NCBI GenBank assembly: GCA_024345305.1
Contig: BRON01000004.1
Location: 372,001 to 436,000, forward strand
Direction: 5' to 3'
DNA: 64,000 nt
Source of the DNA: Mrakia gelida
Taxonomy: Eukaryota > Basidiomycota > Tremellomycetes > Cystofilobasidiales > Mrakiaceae
Below, in pieces: positions 10,947-22,662 of this stretch. Numbering within the stretch: position 1 is the stretch's first letter; every line of letters starts with the position of its first letter. The notes under the pieces were generated by a model. That model did not search any database. It saw only the letters and a program-made list of their open reading frames with translations, and was not told the origin of the DNA. A program made the position numbers and the translations under genes.

Positions 10947-13900
10947 TCAAATCGACAACCACTTCCTCCCGACGTCCCTCGCAGCATGAGGCGATCCGCA
11001 AGTCGCGTAGATGAGCGAGAGGTTGTAGGCCGTCTCTCGAGCTAGGGAGTTGGGCTGAGAAGCGAACAAGCAAGTCGAAGAGTTAGTTCTGGGGGTCGAA
11101 GAAGGGAAGGGTGAACGCGACGAGAAGAAGAGAGGAGGGTCGAAACGAACGTCGTCTTTCCAAGCGTCCCCCGTCTTCTCTGCCTTCGCGAGGATCCGTT
11201 TGAAGTGGTTGATGGCGAGGTAGTAGAGACCTGGGATGAGCAAGAGAAGGAGCAGAGTCAGCGAGGGTAACCGTTCGTTCGAGCGAGAGAAGGAAGAGAA
11301 GCGTCGCGACTCACCCATTCGATGGAACATCGTCCCGAAATTGTACTCGACCTCCTCCGCGTCCTGTCCGTCAGGATGGAGCTTTCTGTACCTGTCGAGG
11401 AAGGTCATACCCTGGAAGTGCAAAGAGAAGAAGGAAGAGAAGGTCAGCGGACTGTTTCGGAAGACGCGTCGAGGAAGAAACGAGGAAGTCGACGGACGGT
11501 AACGACGCAGTAGTTTCGATTGTCGCACTGTCTCTGGAAGGCTCGACCGACGTAGGCGATGGCGAGGAGGAGGCAGACGAGTGGATCGACGGGGTTCATG
11601 TCGTGAGCTCGAAGCAGGTAGTCTGAGAGAAAGGAGAACGAGTCAGTGAAGGGTAGACGCGACGAGGAGGCGAGACGAACACCGAGGACGAAGAGCAACG
11701 AGACTCACAGATCCCACTCTGGAAACTCCTCCCCAAGCACATGATGGCTCCGAAGTAGGCTGTGAGGACTGGACTCGGTTTCGTTGGAGGAACAGGCTTC
11801 TCTCCGTACCTCCCATCCGGCACGACAAGCCCGCTTCCATCTCTCCCTCCCTCGTCCTCATCCTCGTAGTCGTCATCATCCTCGTCGTCGTCGTCTTCGT
11901 CGATCTGAACCTTCCTCGCTTTCCCCTTTCCCTTCACCGCCGCTACCAGCTTCTTCTTCCCCTTCCAGTGAGCCTCCCTCGGCAGTCCTCCCTTCTTCTT
12001 CTGCGGCGCCGCCCATCGTCCAGAGATGGGATGGAAGAGGACGTCCTCGTGTCCCTCGGAAGCAGCTTCCCAGAGCCGGATGTCCCTGGCGAGAGACTTC
12101 TGGAGGTTGACGTTGACGAGGGCTTCGGCTGCTTTGAGACCTGATCCGACGGAGGAGACGAGGATGTGAAGGGCGAGGTTGGAGAACTGCTTGATGTGGA
12201 CGATTCGACGACCGAGTTCGGCGATTCGTTGGGTGTCGTTGGTGGCCATGAGGCATGCTGAGAGAGGGAGAGCAAAGGAGGGACGAGTTCAGTTCGAGGT
12301 CGAGCGAGAAGAGGGAAGCGAGTGAGAGCGGACCACTCACCCATCCCAGTCAGTCGAAGAGCTTGTTGTCGCTCGACCAGACGGAAGACATTCGCGTAGA
12401 GGAGATGATCTGCGACCTCGTAGGCGTGATCTGGATCGTCGTACTTCGCGAGAAGGCAGCAGTACTGCGAGAAGGGAGAACGAGAGGGGTCAGCTCGAGC
12501 TCGAGTTCGGAGGCAAGATTCGAATCGACGCGATTGACCTTGATCGCCATATCGAACCACCTGTCGACGGGAATGCCTCGAAGACTCGTAGCTTCGGGTT
12601 GAGTGTCCTCGACGGCGATGGCGTCTCCCTCTGGATCAAAGAAAAGAAGAAAGGTCAGCAAATGAGAAGAACGAGAGGAACGCGTCGAGGCAAGGCGAGA
12701 CGAGGCGAACGAAGGGACCCAAGACTCACCCATATCTCGTTGAAGTCTCTCCGAGAACCCCTCCGCCTCCGCCTCAGCTTGAGCCTCGACCTCCTCCTCC
12801 TCTTCCTTCTCCTTCTCCTCGGCAGTCTTCTTCGACAACAGGTTCCAACCCTTCTTCCTCCCTCGGTTGCTCTTGAGGCCAGTGAAGGGCTTGTTCTGTT
12901 GCTCGCAAGCGAGGCGAGTCGAACGAACGAGACGGGGTCAGTTTCTTCATTTCGCTCCGAGGGAAGAAAGGAGATCAAAAGGGAACTTCGCCGACTCACA
13001 CGATCCTGAGGGAACAGCGCCTTCGTCTCCCTAAACTGCTCAATCAAAGGTCCAGCGATCTCCAACCACTCCATCACCGTCCCCCCATCCTCCTCCCAGT
13101 CCCCATGATCCTCTCCACCATCCATCACTCCGTCCAGAACATCCAACCGCGCGAACCCGAGCTCGACCTTCCGGAGGTTGTTGGCTTCGATCTGATCTCG
13201 GTTGAGACGAGCTTGCTTCTCCGATCCGATTCGAGGACCTCGGTTGAGGATGGATCCGGTAGCGTCGACGGTGAGGGTGTGTTCGGTCTTGCGTTTTCGA
13301 CCTCGAGTGACGGGGAGGGAGCGACGGATCTCGAGGACTGAGGGGAGGCGAGTGAAGAGGGAGGGCAAGAACGAGTCAGGGCTCGACGCGACGAGACGAG
13401 CGACGAGAGGAAGCGGTAGAGACGCATGACTCACCTCCGTTGACGAGATCCAAAGCTTCCTGTCGTTGACCGAGCTGTTCGTAGACGTAGGCGGTCTTCA
13501 TTCTGACCTTGAGGGAAGCGGGATCGTTCTCGTTCTCGAAGGACGCGATGACTGAACGAGAAAGACCAAGTCAGAACATAGCAAGTCAGTGAGCGTGACT
13601 TCGAGGAGCGTGGTCTCGTCATTTTGAGGAAGGGAAGAAACTCGAAGGACGCACCGAAAAGATAAGACTCCCTCGCTCCCTCGTAATCCTCGTTCGCTCG
13701 AAGACAATCTCCTCGACCTTCGACGTGCTTGGGAAGACTCTGTGGAAACGAAAGCGAGGAGCGAAGAGTGAGCGAAGGGTCAAATGGGGCAAGGAAGAAG
13801 AAGGAGGGTGGGACGAACCGTGATCTCCGACAGAGGTTCGAAGAACTCGAGCGCGTCGTCGAACATCGATTTCGCGAGGTAAGCTTCTCCGATCTCTCCC

Positions 13901-16040
13901 CAGAGGACTTGGTAGATCGTTGGATCGAGTCTCTTGATGATGTCGAAGTGGATCTGATCGGAACGAACCGGTCACGAGAGAACGAGAAGCGAAACGGAAA
14001 GCAAGTCAGCTTGACGCGTCTCGACTTGGTCCGTTTCTGCGCCTCTTCTCCCTCCTTCCCTTCGTCCCGACTCTTCGTCTCCCACCTCTTTCAAAGTAAG
14101 ATTAGTAGAGTTACTCACCCTCGCCTCATCCACATCCCCCAAATTCAACCTCGCCAACCCCAACCGATGCCTCAAATTCACATCCAACTCGTACCCCTCC
14201 GCCTCCCTCCCCTCCCTCCCTTCCCCTCCACTCGTCCCAGCACTCCTCTTCACCCCCTCCTCATCAAACTCCCTATCATCTCCAACCTTCTCCCACCTCG
14301 TCTCCTTCAACCTCCCTCCCAACCACCTCACCGCCTTCTTGCACTCCATGATGGCTTTCCCCCACTGCTCTGTCGCGATGAGGATGTCGAAGAGGACCAC
14401 GAGGAGGGAGATGGGGAACAGGATTGCTGGAGGGGAAGGAGCGAGGGTGGTTGGGTCGGGGAAGTCGCGTTGTTGTTTGTGGAGGGCGGCGAGGATGAGT
14501 CGTTGGCCTAAGGGGAGGAGGTGAGCTTCGACGAAGGAGTTGGACATTTCGAGGATGATGGCGAGGTCGTTGGGGGTTTGTTTGAGGATGGTTTGGAAAC
14601 CTTCGATGGCCTGAGGTGAAGGAAAGCAATGTGATGATTGGTCAAGCCAGGTTTCGACGAGAGCAGGGAGAGAGAAAGAGGACGTGTCGTCGCGCGACTC
14701 ACTTTAGCGTGCTGACCCGTCTCTCGAAGAAGGTAGGCGTGATCCCAGATGGCGTCGATGTCGTCGTGGTCGCAAGCGATGGCCTTCTTGTAGCAGTAGA
14801 TGGCTTGATCCATCGCTCCAGCAGCTCTGCGAAACGAGCGAAGGAAAAAAAAAAAAAAAAAAAAAGAGACGCGCGTCAGTTCTCGTCTCGTCCTCCCCCT
14901 CCCTCCTCCCTCCCACTTGACGTCCTACTACAACAAACCAGGATACTTCTCACCTCGACTTGGCTCCCAACTCCTTCCAAACCTCATTACTAGGTCTCAA
15001 ATGAGCGGCCATCATCTCGCACTGAAGCGCCTTCTCCTCGTTCCCCAACTCGGAATGACACGTCGAGAGCGTCGTCCAAGCGACGTGAACGGCTGGTTCC
15101 TGGGTGATGACTTCCTGGTAGGTCTCGATAGCCTTGACGTAGTCCTCCTGAACGTAGTACATGTTTCCTTGGCCGAGGAGCTGTTGGATCGCTGGATCGA
15201 GTTCGGGTTCACGGCGGCGTCCGGTTCCTCCCTGGCGAGACGACGAGGAAAGCGAGCGAAAGGGGAGACGTGGTCAGTACGGGAGCGGAGAGAGGGCATG
15301 GCTGTAGGGTTGTTGGATGCATAGATGGGAGAGGATGGAAGGCAGGAAGATCGTCTCGAAACTCACCGTCCCTCTCCTCCTGCTCCTCCTGGCTGCTCCT
15401 GGAACGGCTCCTCCGACTATGCCCAAAGCATCCTCCGCTTCCGCTTCCTCCATCGCTTGATCCCAGTTCTGGGTCAAGACCTCGCTTCCACTGAGGTTGG
15501 TTCCGGTTCGGATCGATTTGACGAGGCGGCTGGAAAGGGAAGGAGGGAGGTTGGTGAGCTCGACGTTTCCTTCCCTCCTTCTCTCGCTCCTCCTCTCTCT
15601 TGCTCCATCCGTCATGATACCACTCACTTGAACTGCCCGGACTCGAGATCATCCATTCCTTCCCCCTCTCCTCCTCCTCCGTCCTCGTCTTCTGGATCTG
15701 GCGCTCCTCTAGGTCTTGAAGGACCTGCTTCTCCCAATCGAGGACCTCGTTGAGCTTCTCCTCGTTTAGGTCGTCGTTCGTCGTCAGATCCAAAGTATTC
15801 AGATCCAGATTCGGGATCTACCAAACACACAAATACGTTTCGAGTTAGTGCTGATGCAATACGAGCTCGAAAAAGTACAGATCGCTCTGGCTCACCTGAG
15901 TTCCTCGCCCACTCGTCCTCCTCGTCCTGTTGATCTTCTCCGAACCCCCACTGCCCAGGTTCCTCGTCCAGATCTTGATCCATCTCTTCATCGGAGGATT
16001 CGTCGTCTTCCATACGAGAGAGTTTGCGTCGAGATGACAT
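10947..16040 (-). CDS. Transcription factor IIIC TPR subunit (TFC4/GTF3C3/Sfc4 type)
   Basis: This is a TPR-rich subunit of TFIIIC, the factor that binds A/B boxes and recruits TFIIIB for RNA polymerase III transcription. The start is ATG 16040 with an acidic head (DEEMDQDLDEEPGQW). TPR-like repeats follow: GNMYYVQEDYVKAIETYQEV, WTTLSTCHSELGNEEKALQ, DQAIYCYKKAIACDHDDIDA, and others to the C-terminus (ETAYNLSLIYATCGSPHAA). A second acidic stretch (DEDDDDEDDDDYEDEDEG) lies between the later repeats near 11885. There are about 17 exons, ending at TGA 10947. Order and spacing match the yeast tau131/Sfc4 family, about 1,000 residues. One intron holds a 21-A homopolymer (14845-14865). It is divergent from ISY1 with only 148 bases between starts. 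I left the symbol blank because naming differs between fungi. Confidence 0.88.
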
Positions 16041-16188
16041 TCGTTGTTGTTTGCTGGGGTGGATGGTAGCGAACGAAGAGCTCAGCTCTCTCGACTCGAC
16101 GACTTGAGTTTCGAGCGAGGGACCTCTTCTTGTCCTTCAACTCCTTCCTTCTCCCTCTTCCCCATCCTTTCTCCTTTCTTTCGCAACT
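16041..16188. promoter_or_regulatory. Short divergent promoter, TFIIIC subunit / ISY1
   Basis: Only 148 bases separate the two ATGs. The stretch is rich in GAGCTC/CTCGA blocks and in pyrimidines toward ISY1 (CCTTTCTCCTTTCTTTCG). No TATA box is seen. It must hold both core promoters and 5' leaders. Confidence 0.6.
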
Positions 16189-17807
16189 ATGGTGAGCCCC
16201 TTCCCAGCTCTACATTCATACCTATGACCTGAAGCTAACTCACTCCCTCTTCTCTCTCCAGGCTCGTAATGAAGAGAAGTCCCAGTACGTCTTTCTCGCT
16301 CTCCGCCTCTCCTTCCCCCTTCCCTTCCTTCCGCGCGAGCTCACCTCCTTTTGCCTCTTCCTTCTCTCAGGTCCATGCTTTTCCGATTCCGGGAAGCTCA
16401 AGCTGTCGAGCTTGGAGTGTCTCGTGGGAAGGGAGATCGTCGTCCCAGGCTGGCGAGTACGTGTACGACTCTGAAGGATTGCGAACGATGGAGGGGAGAG
16501 ATCCTAAGGGAGATCTCGAGAAAGGTGTCAAAGATCCAGGATGGTGAGTGCTCGCGTCCCTTTCCTATACTTCTCAGTCCTCTACGGAGCTCCTGGGAGC
16601 TCTTCTTGAGTATCTGGATGGCCCAGGAAGCAGGAGCGAACGAGCTGACACCTGGGTCGGTTCGCTCGATGCAGCTGGTCTGACGGACTACGAGATTCGA
16701 GATCTCAACGACGAGATCAACAAGCTCATGAGGGAGAAGACTCACTGGGAGAGGCAGATCGTCACTCTCGGAGGAGCCAACTACAAGCGAACCGGTGCTA
16801 TGCTGGATGAGGATGGGAAGGAAGTCCCTGGGACGCGTGGATACAAGTGAGCTCGCCGTCCTTTCTCCTTCCCTCTCCCTTCCTTCGCCTTCCCTCGCTC
16901 CGTAGCTGATCACTTCCCCTCTTTTCAGGTACTTCGGACGAGCTCGAGAACTGCCGGGTGTCAAAGAGATGTTTGCTAAGAAGAGTGAGTCCCAGCGGCA
17001 ACGAGCTGAGTTGAGCTCGAAGGAAGGAAGGACGAGAGAGCTGAGCTGACCTCGTTTCGTTTCTCGTTCGTCGTTTGAAGGTCAAGGAGGAGACGAGGAG
17101 TCCGTTCGAGGAGAGATCTACAAGCGATACAGGAACCAGGGACCTGCCTACTACGGAGATATGGACGAGGTGGATGGGAAGGTGCTCGCTGATGATCGAC
17201 AGTTGGAGGAGAAAGGTTCGTCTCGACTCGTTTCGTCTCTCTCGTTTCTGGGTCTCTCAACTTATTGAGAGCTGGCTGAGACTGTTGTCGTCGAAGTTAG
17301 CTCGCCCTCTCGACCGTCGCGAGGCTCTTCTTTCGAGCTCACAAGCTGACCTCCCTCCCTTCCCTCCTCCCCTCCTCGTCTCGAACAGACTGGCAAGCAT
17401 CCTACACCCGTCTCTCAACTATCCTCTCCCTCTCTTCTTCCACCTCCCCATGCCCTCCCTTCCCTCGTCCAGCACCAGCACCAGCTCCCACTCCCTCCAC
17501 CACCACTCCCTCCACCTCCACCTCAACAAAACGCGACGCTCCCTCCGACGTCGACGTCGACATGGCCGACGAACCCTCCTCCTCCAAAGCTCCCAAACTC
17601 ACCGCTCCCACCATCCCAACAGGTCCCAAAGCCGACGCTGGGGGCCTGATGAACGCCGGAACAAGCTCAGCAGAGGCTGTCGCGCTCGAAGCGTTGGGTG
17701 TGCTGAAGCAGGAGGATCTCAAGATGCCGACGATGTTGAGCAAGGAGCAGATGGAGAAGGTCGTGTTGGATGCGAGGAAGAAGAAGTTGTTGGAGGAGTA
17801 TCTTTAG
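16189..17807 (+). CDS. ISY1: Pre-mRNA-splicing factor ISY1
   Basis: ISY1 is a component of the NineTeen complex that acts around the first splicing step. The protein begins MARNEEKSQSMLFRFREAQA, nearly the family consensus. Exons are 16189-16191 (ATG only), 16262-16284, 16371-16543, 16675-16846, 16929-16984, 17081-17215 and 17389-17807, giving about 326 residues. Further conserved blocks are GLTDYEIRDLNDEINKLMRE, KTHWERQIVTLGGANYKR, YFGRARELPGVKEMF and YKRYRNQGPAYYGDMDEVDG. The C-terminal exon is a Ser/Thr/Pro-rich linker followed by a basic tail (ARKKKLLEEYL). The initiator codon lies exactly at the 3' end of the first exon, so translation depends on splicing. Identity is very secure. Confidence 0.95.
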
Positions 17808-18225
17808 AGAGTGGTTGGGTCCGACGTGGGTTGGGAGGTGGGTTGGGTGCGAGGAGAGGAGAGGGAGGAAGGACGGAGTTGTACGCTAGGTTTGTTCGTT
17901 GTTTCGTATCTGTTTTCCTTCGGATCTTATTAAAAGGGTCAAGTTTTGAAGAGGAAGTGTTGTTCGCGAACGAGAGACATCACGGCTTGTTTGTGAAGCG
18001 AAGCGACGCGCGAAGGTCTCTCTCTCTCTTGCTCTCGTTGGTGTAGTCTCGAGGTAGTCATGCATCTGAGCCTAGCTAGCTTGAAGGAGTATCTCAGGGG
18101 TTTCGAACAAATGTACGAAGATCCGAGGTTGAGGCGAGGAGGAGGACGAGGGCGGCGACGCGTCGATCTGCACACGAACGAAGAGTCAGCTCGACGTGGA
18201 CCTGTACTCGGAGGAGAAGAGCTCA
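17808..18225. other. Intergenic region between convergent genes
   Basis: This 418-base stretch lies between the stops of ISY1 and the F-box-like pseudogene. TTATTAAAAGGG near 17928 may serve ISY1 3'-end formation. On the minus strand, GTGAGCTC, a GCTGAC branch point and a CAG acceptor form an intron-like unit just after the pseudogene stop; splicing there would recreate a TAA. It also contains one GACGCGTC palindrome (18158). No gene is seen. Confidence 0.4.
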
Positions 18226-19148
18226 CTAGCTTATCTCGTCAGCCACCACAGTGAGCTGAGCGAGAACCCTATCCCCAGCCGGAATGTCCCCTGTCCTCAC
18301 GTACTCTTCAAGCTGACCCACGACCTCGATCTTGTCCTCCTCATCCCCCATCACCACAACCACTTGCACCCCCTCCGGCATCGGCACATCGCCTATCAAG
18401 CAGCTCATTGGGTTATCGTACAACTCTTGGTCGAAGAAATTGCGTGTCTTCTCGGACTGGTACGTGACGAGCGCGAGGTGAGCTTGACTGCCCTGGGGCC
18501 AGGTCTGGAACAGAGGGAGGTTGGCCCAGATCGATTCGAGGGTGAGGCTCTCCAGACGAGTCCAAACCAAGGAACGGACGTCGAAGTATCGCATCTCTTG
18601 GGAGGGAGTGGTGCGAAGGCAGAGATGGAGGGGATCGAGGAGGCGGACCAAGGGCAAGAGGGTGATCTCGTCGTCGTTGAAGGACTCTTGTTCCTCAAAG
18701 CGGGCCCAGATTTGGAGTAGTTTGAGAAGGAGAGGGGAGTTCGAGGGAGATCGATCAAGCGAGAGGTCTTGGAGACTCTGGCTGGATGCTCGGAGGTGTT
18801 GGATGGAGAGGTGGAGGGTAAGATCTCGGATTTGGGAGAGCGAGAGGATAGGAGCGATGGAGAGGGAGGGAGGTTGAGCCTGTTTCGTTCGATGCAAGGA
18901 AGAAGGTCAGACGAAGGATCACCACAAAAGTAGATGGAGAGACATATAAACTCACTCTCTCAGAGAATAGAAGCTTCAGAGCCTTGAACCCATCGACGTG
19001 GACGTCCTCGTACAAGATGGGGGAGGAGAGCTCGAGGAAGGCGAGCGAGACTTGAGCCGTCTTCGAGCGTGGAGGGGTCGCAGAAGCGAAGGATTTGGTG
19101 CTTGACTTCGAGAGGGAAGAGGGGGGGAGGAGAAGATGAGGAGGGCAT
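18226..19148 (-). pseudogene. F-box-like family member, frameshifted
   Basis: Two exons are visible. The first starts at ATG 19148 and carries an F-box-like core: FPLEVKHQILRFCDPSTL. The frame then slips near 19060-19067; sister genes continue with an equivalent of TSLVSLAFLE, which here reads TAQVSLAFLELSSPILYEDV in another frame. After a normal intron (GTGAGTTT to CAG) the second exon reads LSLSQIRDLTLHLSIQHL and FDVRSLVWTRLESLTLESIW, and is open to TAG at 18226. Relatives are at 37433-38726 and 48532-49641. F-box proteins present substrates to SCF ubiquitin ligases, but the domain here is divergent and the function is unknown. A sequencing indel is the main alternative to a real pseudogene. 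Confidence 0.7.
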
Positions 19149-20113
19149 GCTCGAACGAGTTTGAAAATCTGAAGGGAGGCAAGGGAAGCTGGTCGTTTGC
19201 GACGAGGAGGGAAGGCTCGAGCTCAACTTTCGACCTTCTCTTCCTTTCTTCCGCAAGCATCGACCCTCCAACCGGGCCTTTACCTCCTACTTTCACGACA
19301 CCTCCTACGCTCTCTGAGAGGAATAGCCTTCATCCTAGAACTCGAACCACACCAAAATCTTCTCTCATCGTCCTCTCAAAGCTCGGCCAAATGGACGCTC
19401 CCTCTCCTCTCTCTCCCTCCACTTCCCTCCTCCCCATCTCCTCGATCTAAGGTCATTCTGATAAAGTGTTCTGATACATCCCATCAAGCTGTGATATCGA
19501 GACGAGCGAATTACTCGGCGTCTGCGAGCGATATCGCAAGCTGGCACGACCCAGGGCTCATTCGTCGGTCGACCTCTTCTTCGTCGAACCCTTCCCTTCT
19601 CTCGCCCCTTCGACGACGGCATCAGACTAGACTTTCGACTGGCTGACATGAGACGATTTGGCGGAAAACACAGCTTCCTTAGCGGTATGTGGAAGTTGGC
19701 GCAAAGGGAAGGTTGACAGCTCGACATCCCTCGTCTGCTCCCTTTCTTCTTCTACGCCTTCAACCCCAGCTCTACCGCCACCACGAGCCACCAACCCAGG
19801 CTTAACTAGATGGCTTCTGCTGTACCAAGAAAGGCGGGGATCTCGGGTGACTGACTTTTGGACTGCTGAGACGGCATTTCAAGTCCCCCCCTTCGTTTCG
19901 CTGTCACCGACGCGAGGCCCTTCCTCCCTCCGACAGACTACACGATTTCGACAACGCACATCTCACCTTCAACCACCTCTGACTGGGACTTCCTTCGACC
20001 TTTTCGCTTCCTACATCTACTCTCTTCCCTTCACCGCTCTTCCTCGTCCACTCGATCGACGCGGCGGTCCCTCGCTCTTCCTCTTCAGAATCCCCGAGGA
20101 CCTTCTCTCCCTC
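19149..20113. other. Intergenic region holding a truncated duplicate
   Basis: This stretch lies between the divergent F-box pseudogene and the GT8 glycosyltransferase. Positions 19205-19450 match the upstream region and first codons of the F-box-like gene at 48532 (see the separate entry). The rest, 19451-20113, is pyrimidine-rich and holds nothing I recognise except the GT8 5' region. Confidence 0.5.
19391..19450 (+). pseudogene. Truncated 5' fragment of the F-box-like family
   Basis: The short frame MDAPSPLSPSTSLLPISSI then TAA aligns with MDAPSSLPPPSSSFLPISS at 48532. The 5' flank is also shared: CCACACCAAAATCTTCTCTC here against CCACACCAAGATCTTCCCTC near 48484. Over about 55 bases before and across the ATG, I count roughly 85 percent identity by eye. 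The similarity ends right after the ISS codons, before the F-box. It is therefore a promoter-plus-start fragment of a lost sister gene, arranged head-to-head with the pseudogene at 18226-19148. Confidence 0.7.
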
Positions 20114-22092
20114 ATGCAGCTCGGAACCTGGATCAGCCATATCCGCTCCCGTCCATCACCAAGAGAAGCGATCCTCTTCATCCTCGTAACGCTCTTCGTC
20201 CTCTCCCTCCTCCATCCTCGCTCAAGAGACGCGCTCAGCTCGCGTCCGGAACCTCCGCCTCACCACCTTCACGACGAGACCGGAGGAGGACACTCGCCGA
20301 CCGCCGTAGCTAATACGAGGACCTCGTGGTGTGACGGAGACACCGGTTCGCTTTGGCCAGCATGCGAAATGGGGAAGACTCAGGTACGCCTCGCAACCTC
20401 GTCCTTTTTGCTTTCTCGAACACAAGCTGACTGTTCTTCTCCCCTTCCCCTGTTTTTTTGCAGAGGTTTGCCTACGTCCAATATGCGACGACTCCGGAAT
20501 ACCTCTGCAACTCCTTGATCGCCTTCACTCGCCTTCGTCGTTTTAACACGAGAGCAGAGCTCGCGCTGCTTCATCCCCTCGAGTGGAACGACCTCGTACG
20601 TCTCCGATTTCTTCTTGGCCTTCCTTGCCGTCTCTTTACCTTTCAAACTCATTCCGTGTCTCCGTGCTCGTTGTATCTCATGGACAACAGGACGAATCTC
20701 ACGCCGTCAGCAAACTGCTTCGCAAAGTCGACGCGCTCAAGGTCAACTTCCATCCCATCGAGGTTTTTTCTCGCGACGTCGGAGAGAAGACTTGGTCGCA
20801 GTCTTTCACCAAGCTCATGGCTCTTGGTCTCACGGAGTACGATCGTATCATTCACTTCGACAGCGATGGGTTGGTCTTCCAAAACCTTGGTGAGTCCGCG
20901 AGTCGGTCGTGAACTTCCGTTGATCGAGCTTTCGAACCTCGTCGTTTCCCCACTGACCTGTCCTCCTTCTCTCAGTCCGATTTTTCAGATCATCTCTTCT
21001 CTTCGCCTCAGGCGAGCATCGCCCTTCCTCGAGCGTACTGGCTGAACGACGTGCCTGGAGACGCGAATCCCTCGAGCGAGGTTTTGGTTCGTTCCGCCCA
21101 CACTTTCTCGCGTTTCGCATCTCAATTTTGTACTGATTCCTGCTCACCCTTTCTCATCAGGCGTCCCATATCATGGTTCTGACACCCTCAAAGTCCATGT
21201 ACGAGCGAATTGTGTACATGGTCAAAGGCGAGAATCAAGTCGAAGGTTCGTCGTTAGTGTTTTCGTTCGAGTGTTCCTCCTCTTTTTCTCTTTTGCGACG
21301 GCGAGTCACTCGCTGACCATCTTACTCAATACCTACAACACACAGGATTCGATATGGAGCTCATGAACCGACTGGGCAAAGGAAGTGAGTCCATCAAGCA
21401 ACACTCCGTCGCGTCTCGCTTTTGTCGCCTCCTCTTCTGTGCTGACTCGGCTTCCTTCGGACTGCAGGTGCTCTCATCCTCCCTCACCGCCACTACGCTA
21501 TGCTCTCAGGAGAGTTCAGGAGAGACGACGACGACCACGCTAGATATCTAGGAGAAGATCCGTCGTCGACGTGGGATCCTGACCTCGAGGTTCGTTCTTG
21601 TCCTTCTGCTCTCCTCGAGCTGAGCTCGCTCCTTTACGGCTAGAAAGGCGACTCAGCCCCAGTCCACAGCACTTTAGCTGACTGCATCGTCTTCACAGGC
21701 CGAATCCTCGTTCTACGTCCACTTCTCGGACTGGTGAGCTCGTTGTGCGAATCCTCTCCTCGTTTCGTCCGCTAACTTTGGTTCATCCTCCTCTGTTGCG
21801 ACCCTGAAGGCCGCTTCCGTAAGATCTGCACTTCCTCTTGCACCCTCTCCCGTCTCCCCCAAAAGCACTCTCGCCTTCGAGGTTTTCTGATCTTTCCCTC
21901 CGCTCTGTTTGTTTCGTCTACGTTCTCTTCAGCAAACCTTGGATTCGCTCCGACGCAGAGTTCATGACCGCTCGTCCTCGCTGCAGCGTAGATCCCACCA
22001 GCTTCGTTACCAAACACTGTCGGAATCGGAATCACTGGGTGGCGCTGTACGAGGAGTACTGGAGGGAGAAGGAAGAGACGTGCGACGCGTAG
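20114..22092 (+). CDS. GT8-type glycosyltransferase (glucose N-acetyltransferase 1-like)
   Basis: A type II membrane glycosyltransferase, probably Golgi. The start is ATG 20114, with an uncleaved signal anchor (AILFILVTLFVLSLL) about 20 residues in. The catalytic region includes RFAYVQYATTPEYLCNSLIA, then LLRKVDALKVNFHPIEVF and YDRIIHFDSDGLVFQNL, whose D-S-D is the metal-binding DxD. FYVHFSDWPLPKPW follows near the end. Ten exons are placed: 20114-20383, 20464-20595, 20691-20889, 20989-21086, 21161-21245, then five more, including a 9-base exon at 21810-21818. TAG ends it at 22092. The pattern fits fungal GlcNAc-transferases of the Gnt1 group; donor sugar and acceptor cannot be read from sequence. 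Confidence 0.85.
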
Positions 22093-22662
22093 ATCAACGA
22101 ACGAGAGCGGGAGGGCCTCGCTGTAGACTTAGAGTATATAGACAAAGCTTTCGCGAGTGTATGATGCTGTTGTTCTCTACTCTGCCCTATCAAAGGGGTC
22201 CTGGCTTGACGCTGAGGGGAAGAACGGAAGACGGACGAGACGCGTCGAAGTCCAGTTCGATCTCTTTCGAAGTGCAGTTCGATCTCTTTCGAAGTGCTCG
22301 AATCTTTACTTCTCGTTTCTTTAAAACGACCAGAGGGATTCAAAAGAGAAAAAGTTGATTGATCATCGAAAAAGTTGAGTCTTCGACGTCAGGGATCACG
22401 AACCGGAACTACAAGATCTACTTCTACAACGACGGGAGAGAAAACGGTGCTACGAGAGAGACGAGAGAGAGAGGAGGAAAAAGAAAATGCTGTTGGGATG
22501 TGTGAGAGGTTGTTTGTTCGTTGAGAACAAGTGCGAAGTGCAGGTACGGATCGTGATAAGTAAGAAGCGGGAAAAAAAGCAAACGAGAAACGAGAACGAG
22601 AGAACCAAAGAGGGAAACCAAAAGAGAGAGGAAACGAGAGAGCTACCGAAGCGACCACTGTT
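22093..22662. other. Intergenic region between convergent genes
   Basis: This 570-base stretch lies between the stops of the glycosyltransferase and methionine synthase. It holds AGAGTATATAGAC near 22131, a GACGCGTC palindrome (22240), a 22-base tandem repeat (22254-22297), and two copies of AAAAAGTTGA near 22350 and 22368. No gene is seen. Confidence 0.45.
22254..22297 (+). repeat. 22-base tandem repeat, two copies
   Basis: The unit AGTTCGATCTCTTTCGAAGTG plus C occurs twice in direct succession with no mismatch. Each unit contains TTCGAA. It lies downstream of the GT8 gene, between two convergent 3' ends. Confidence 0.85.

Noticed and set aside
17939..18226. Additional exon after the 18 kb F-box-like pseudogene
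   Set aside because: Splice signals exist on the minus strand, but joining there makes a TAA at the junction, so it would not extend the protein.
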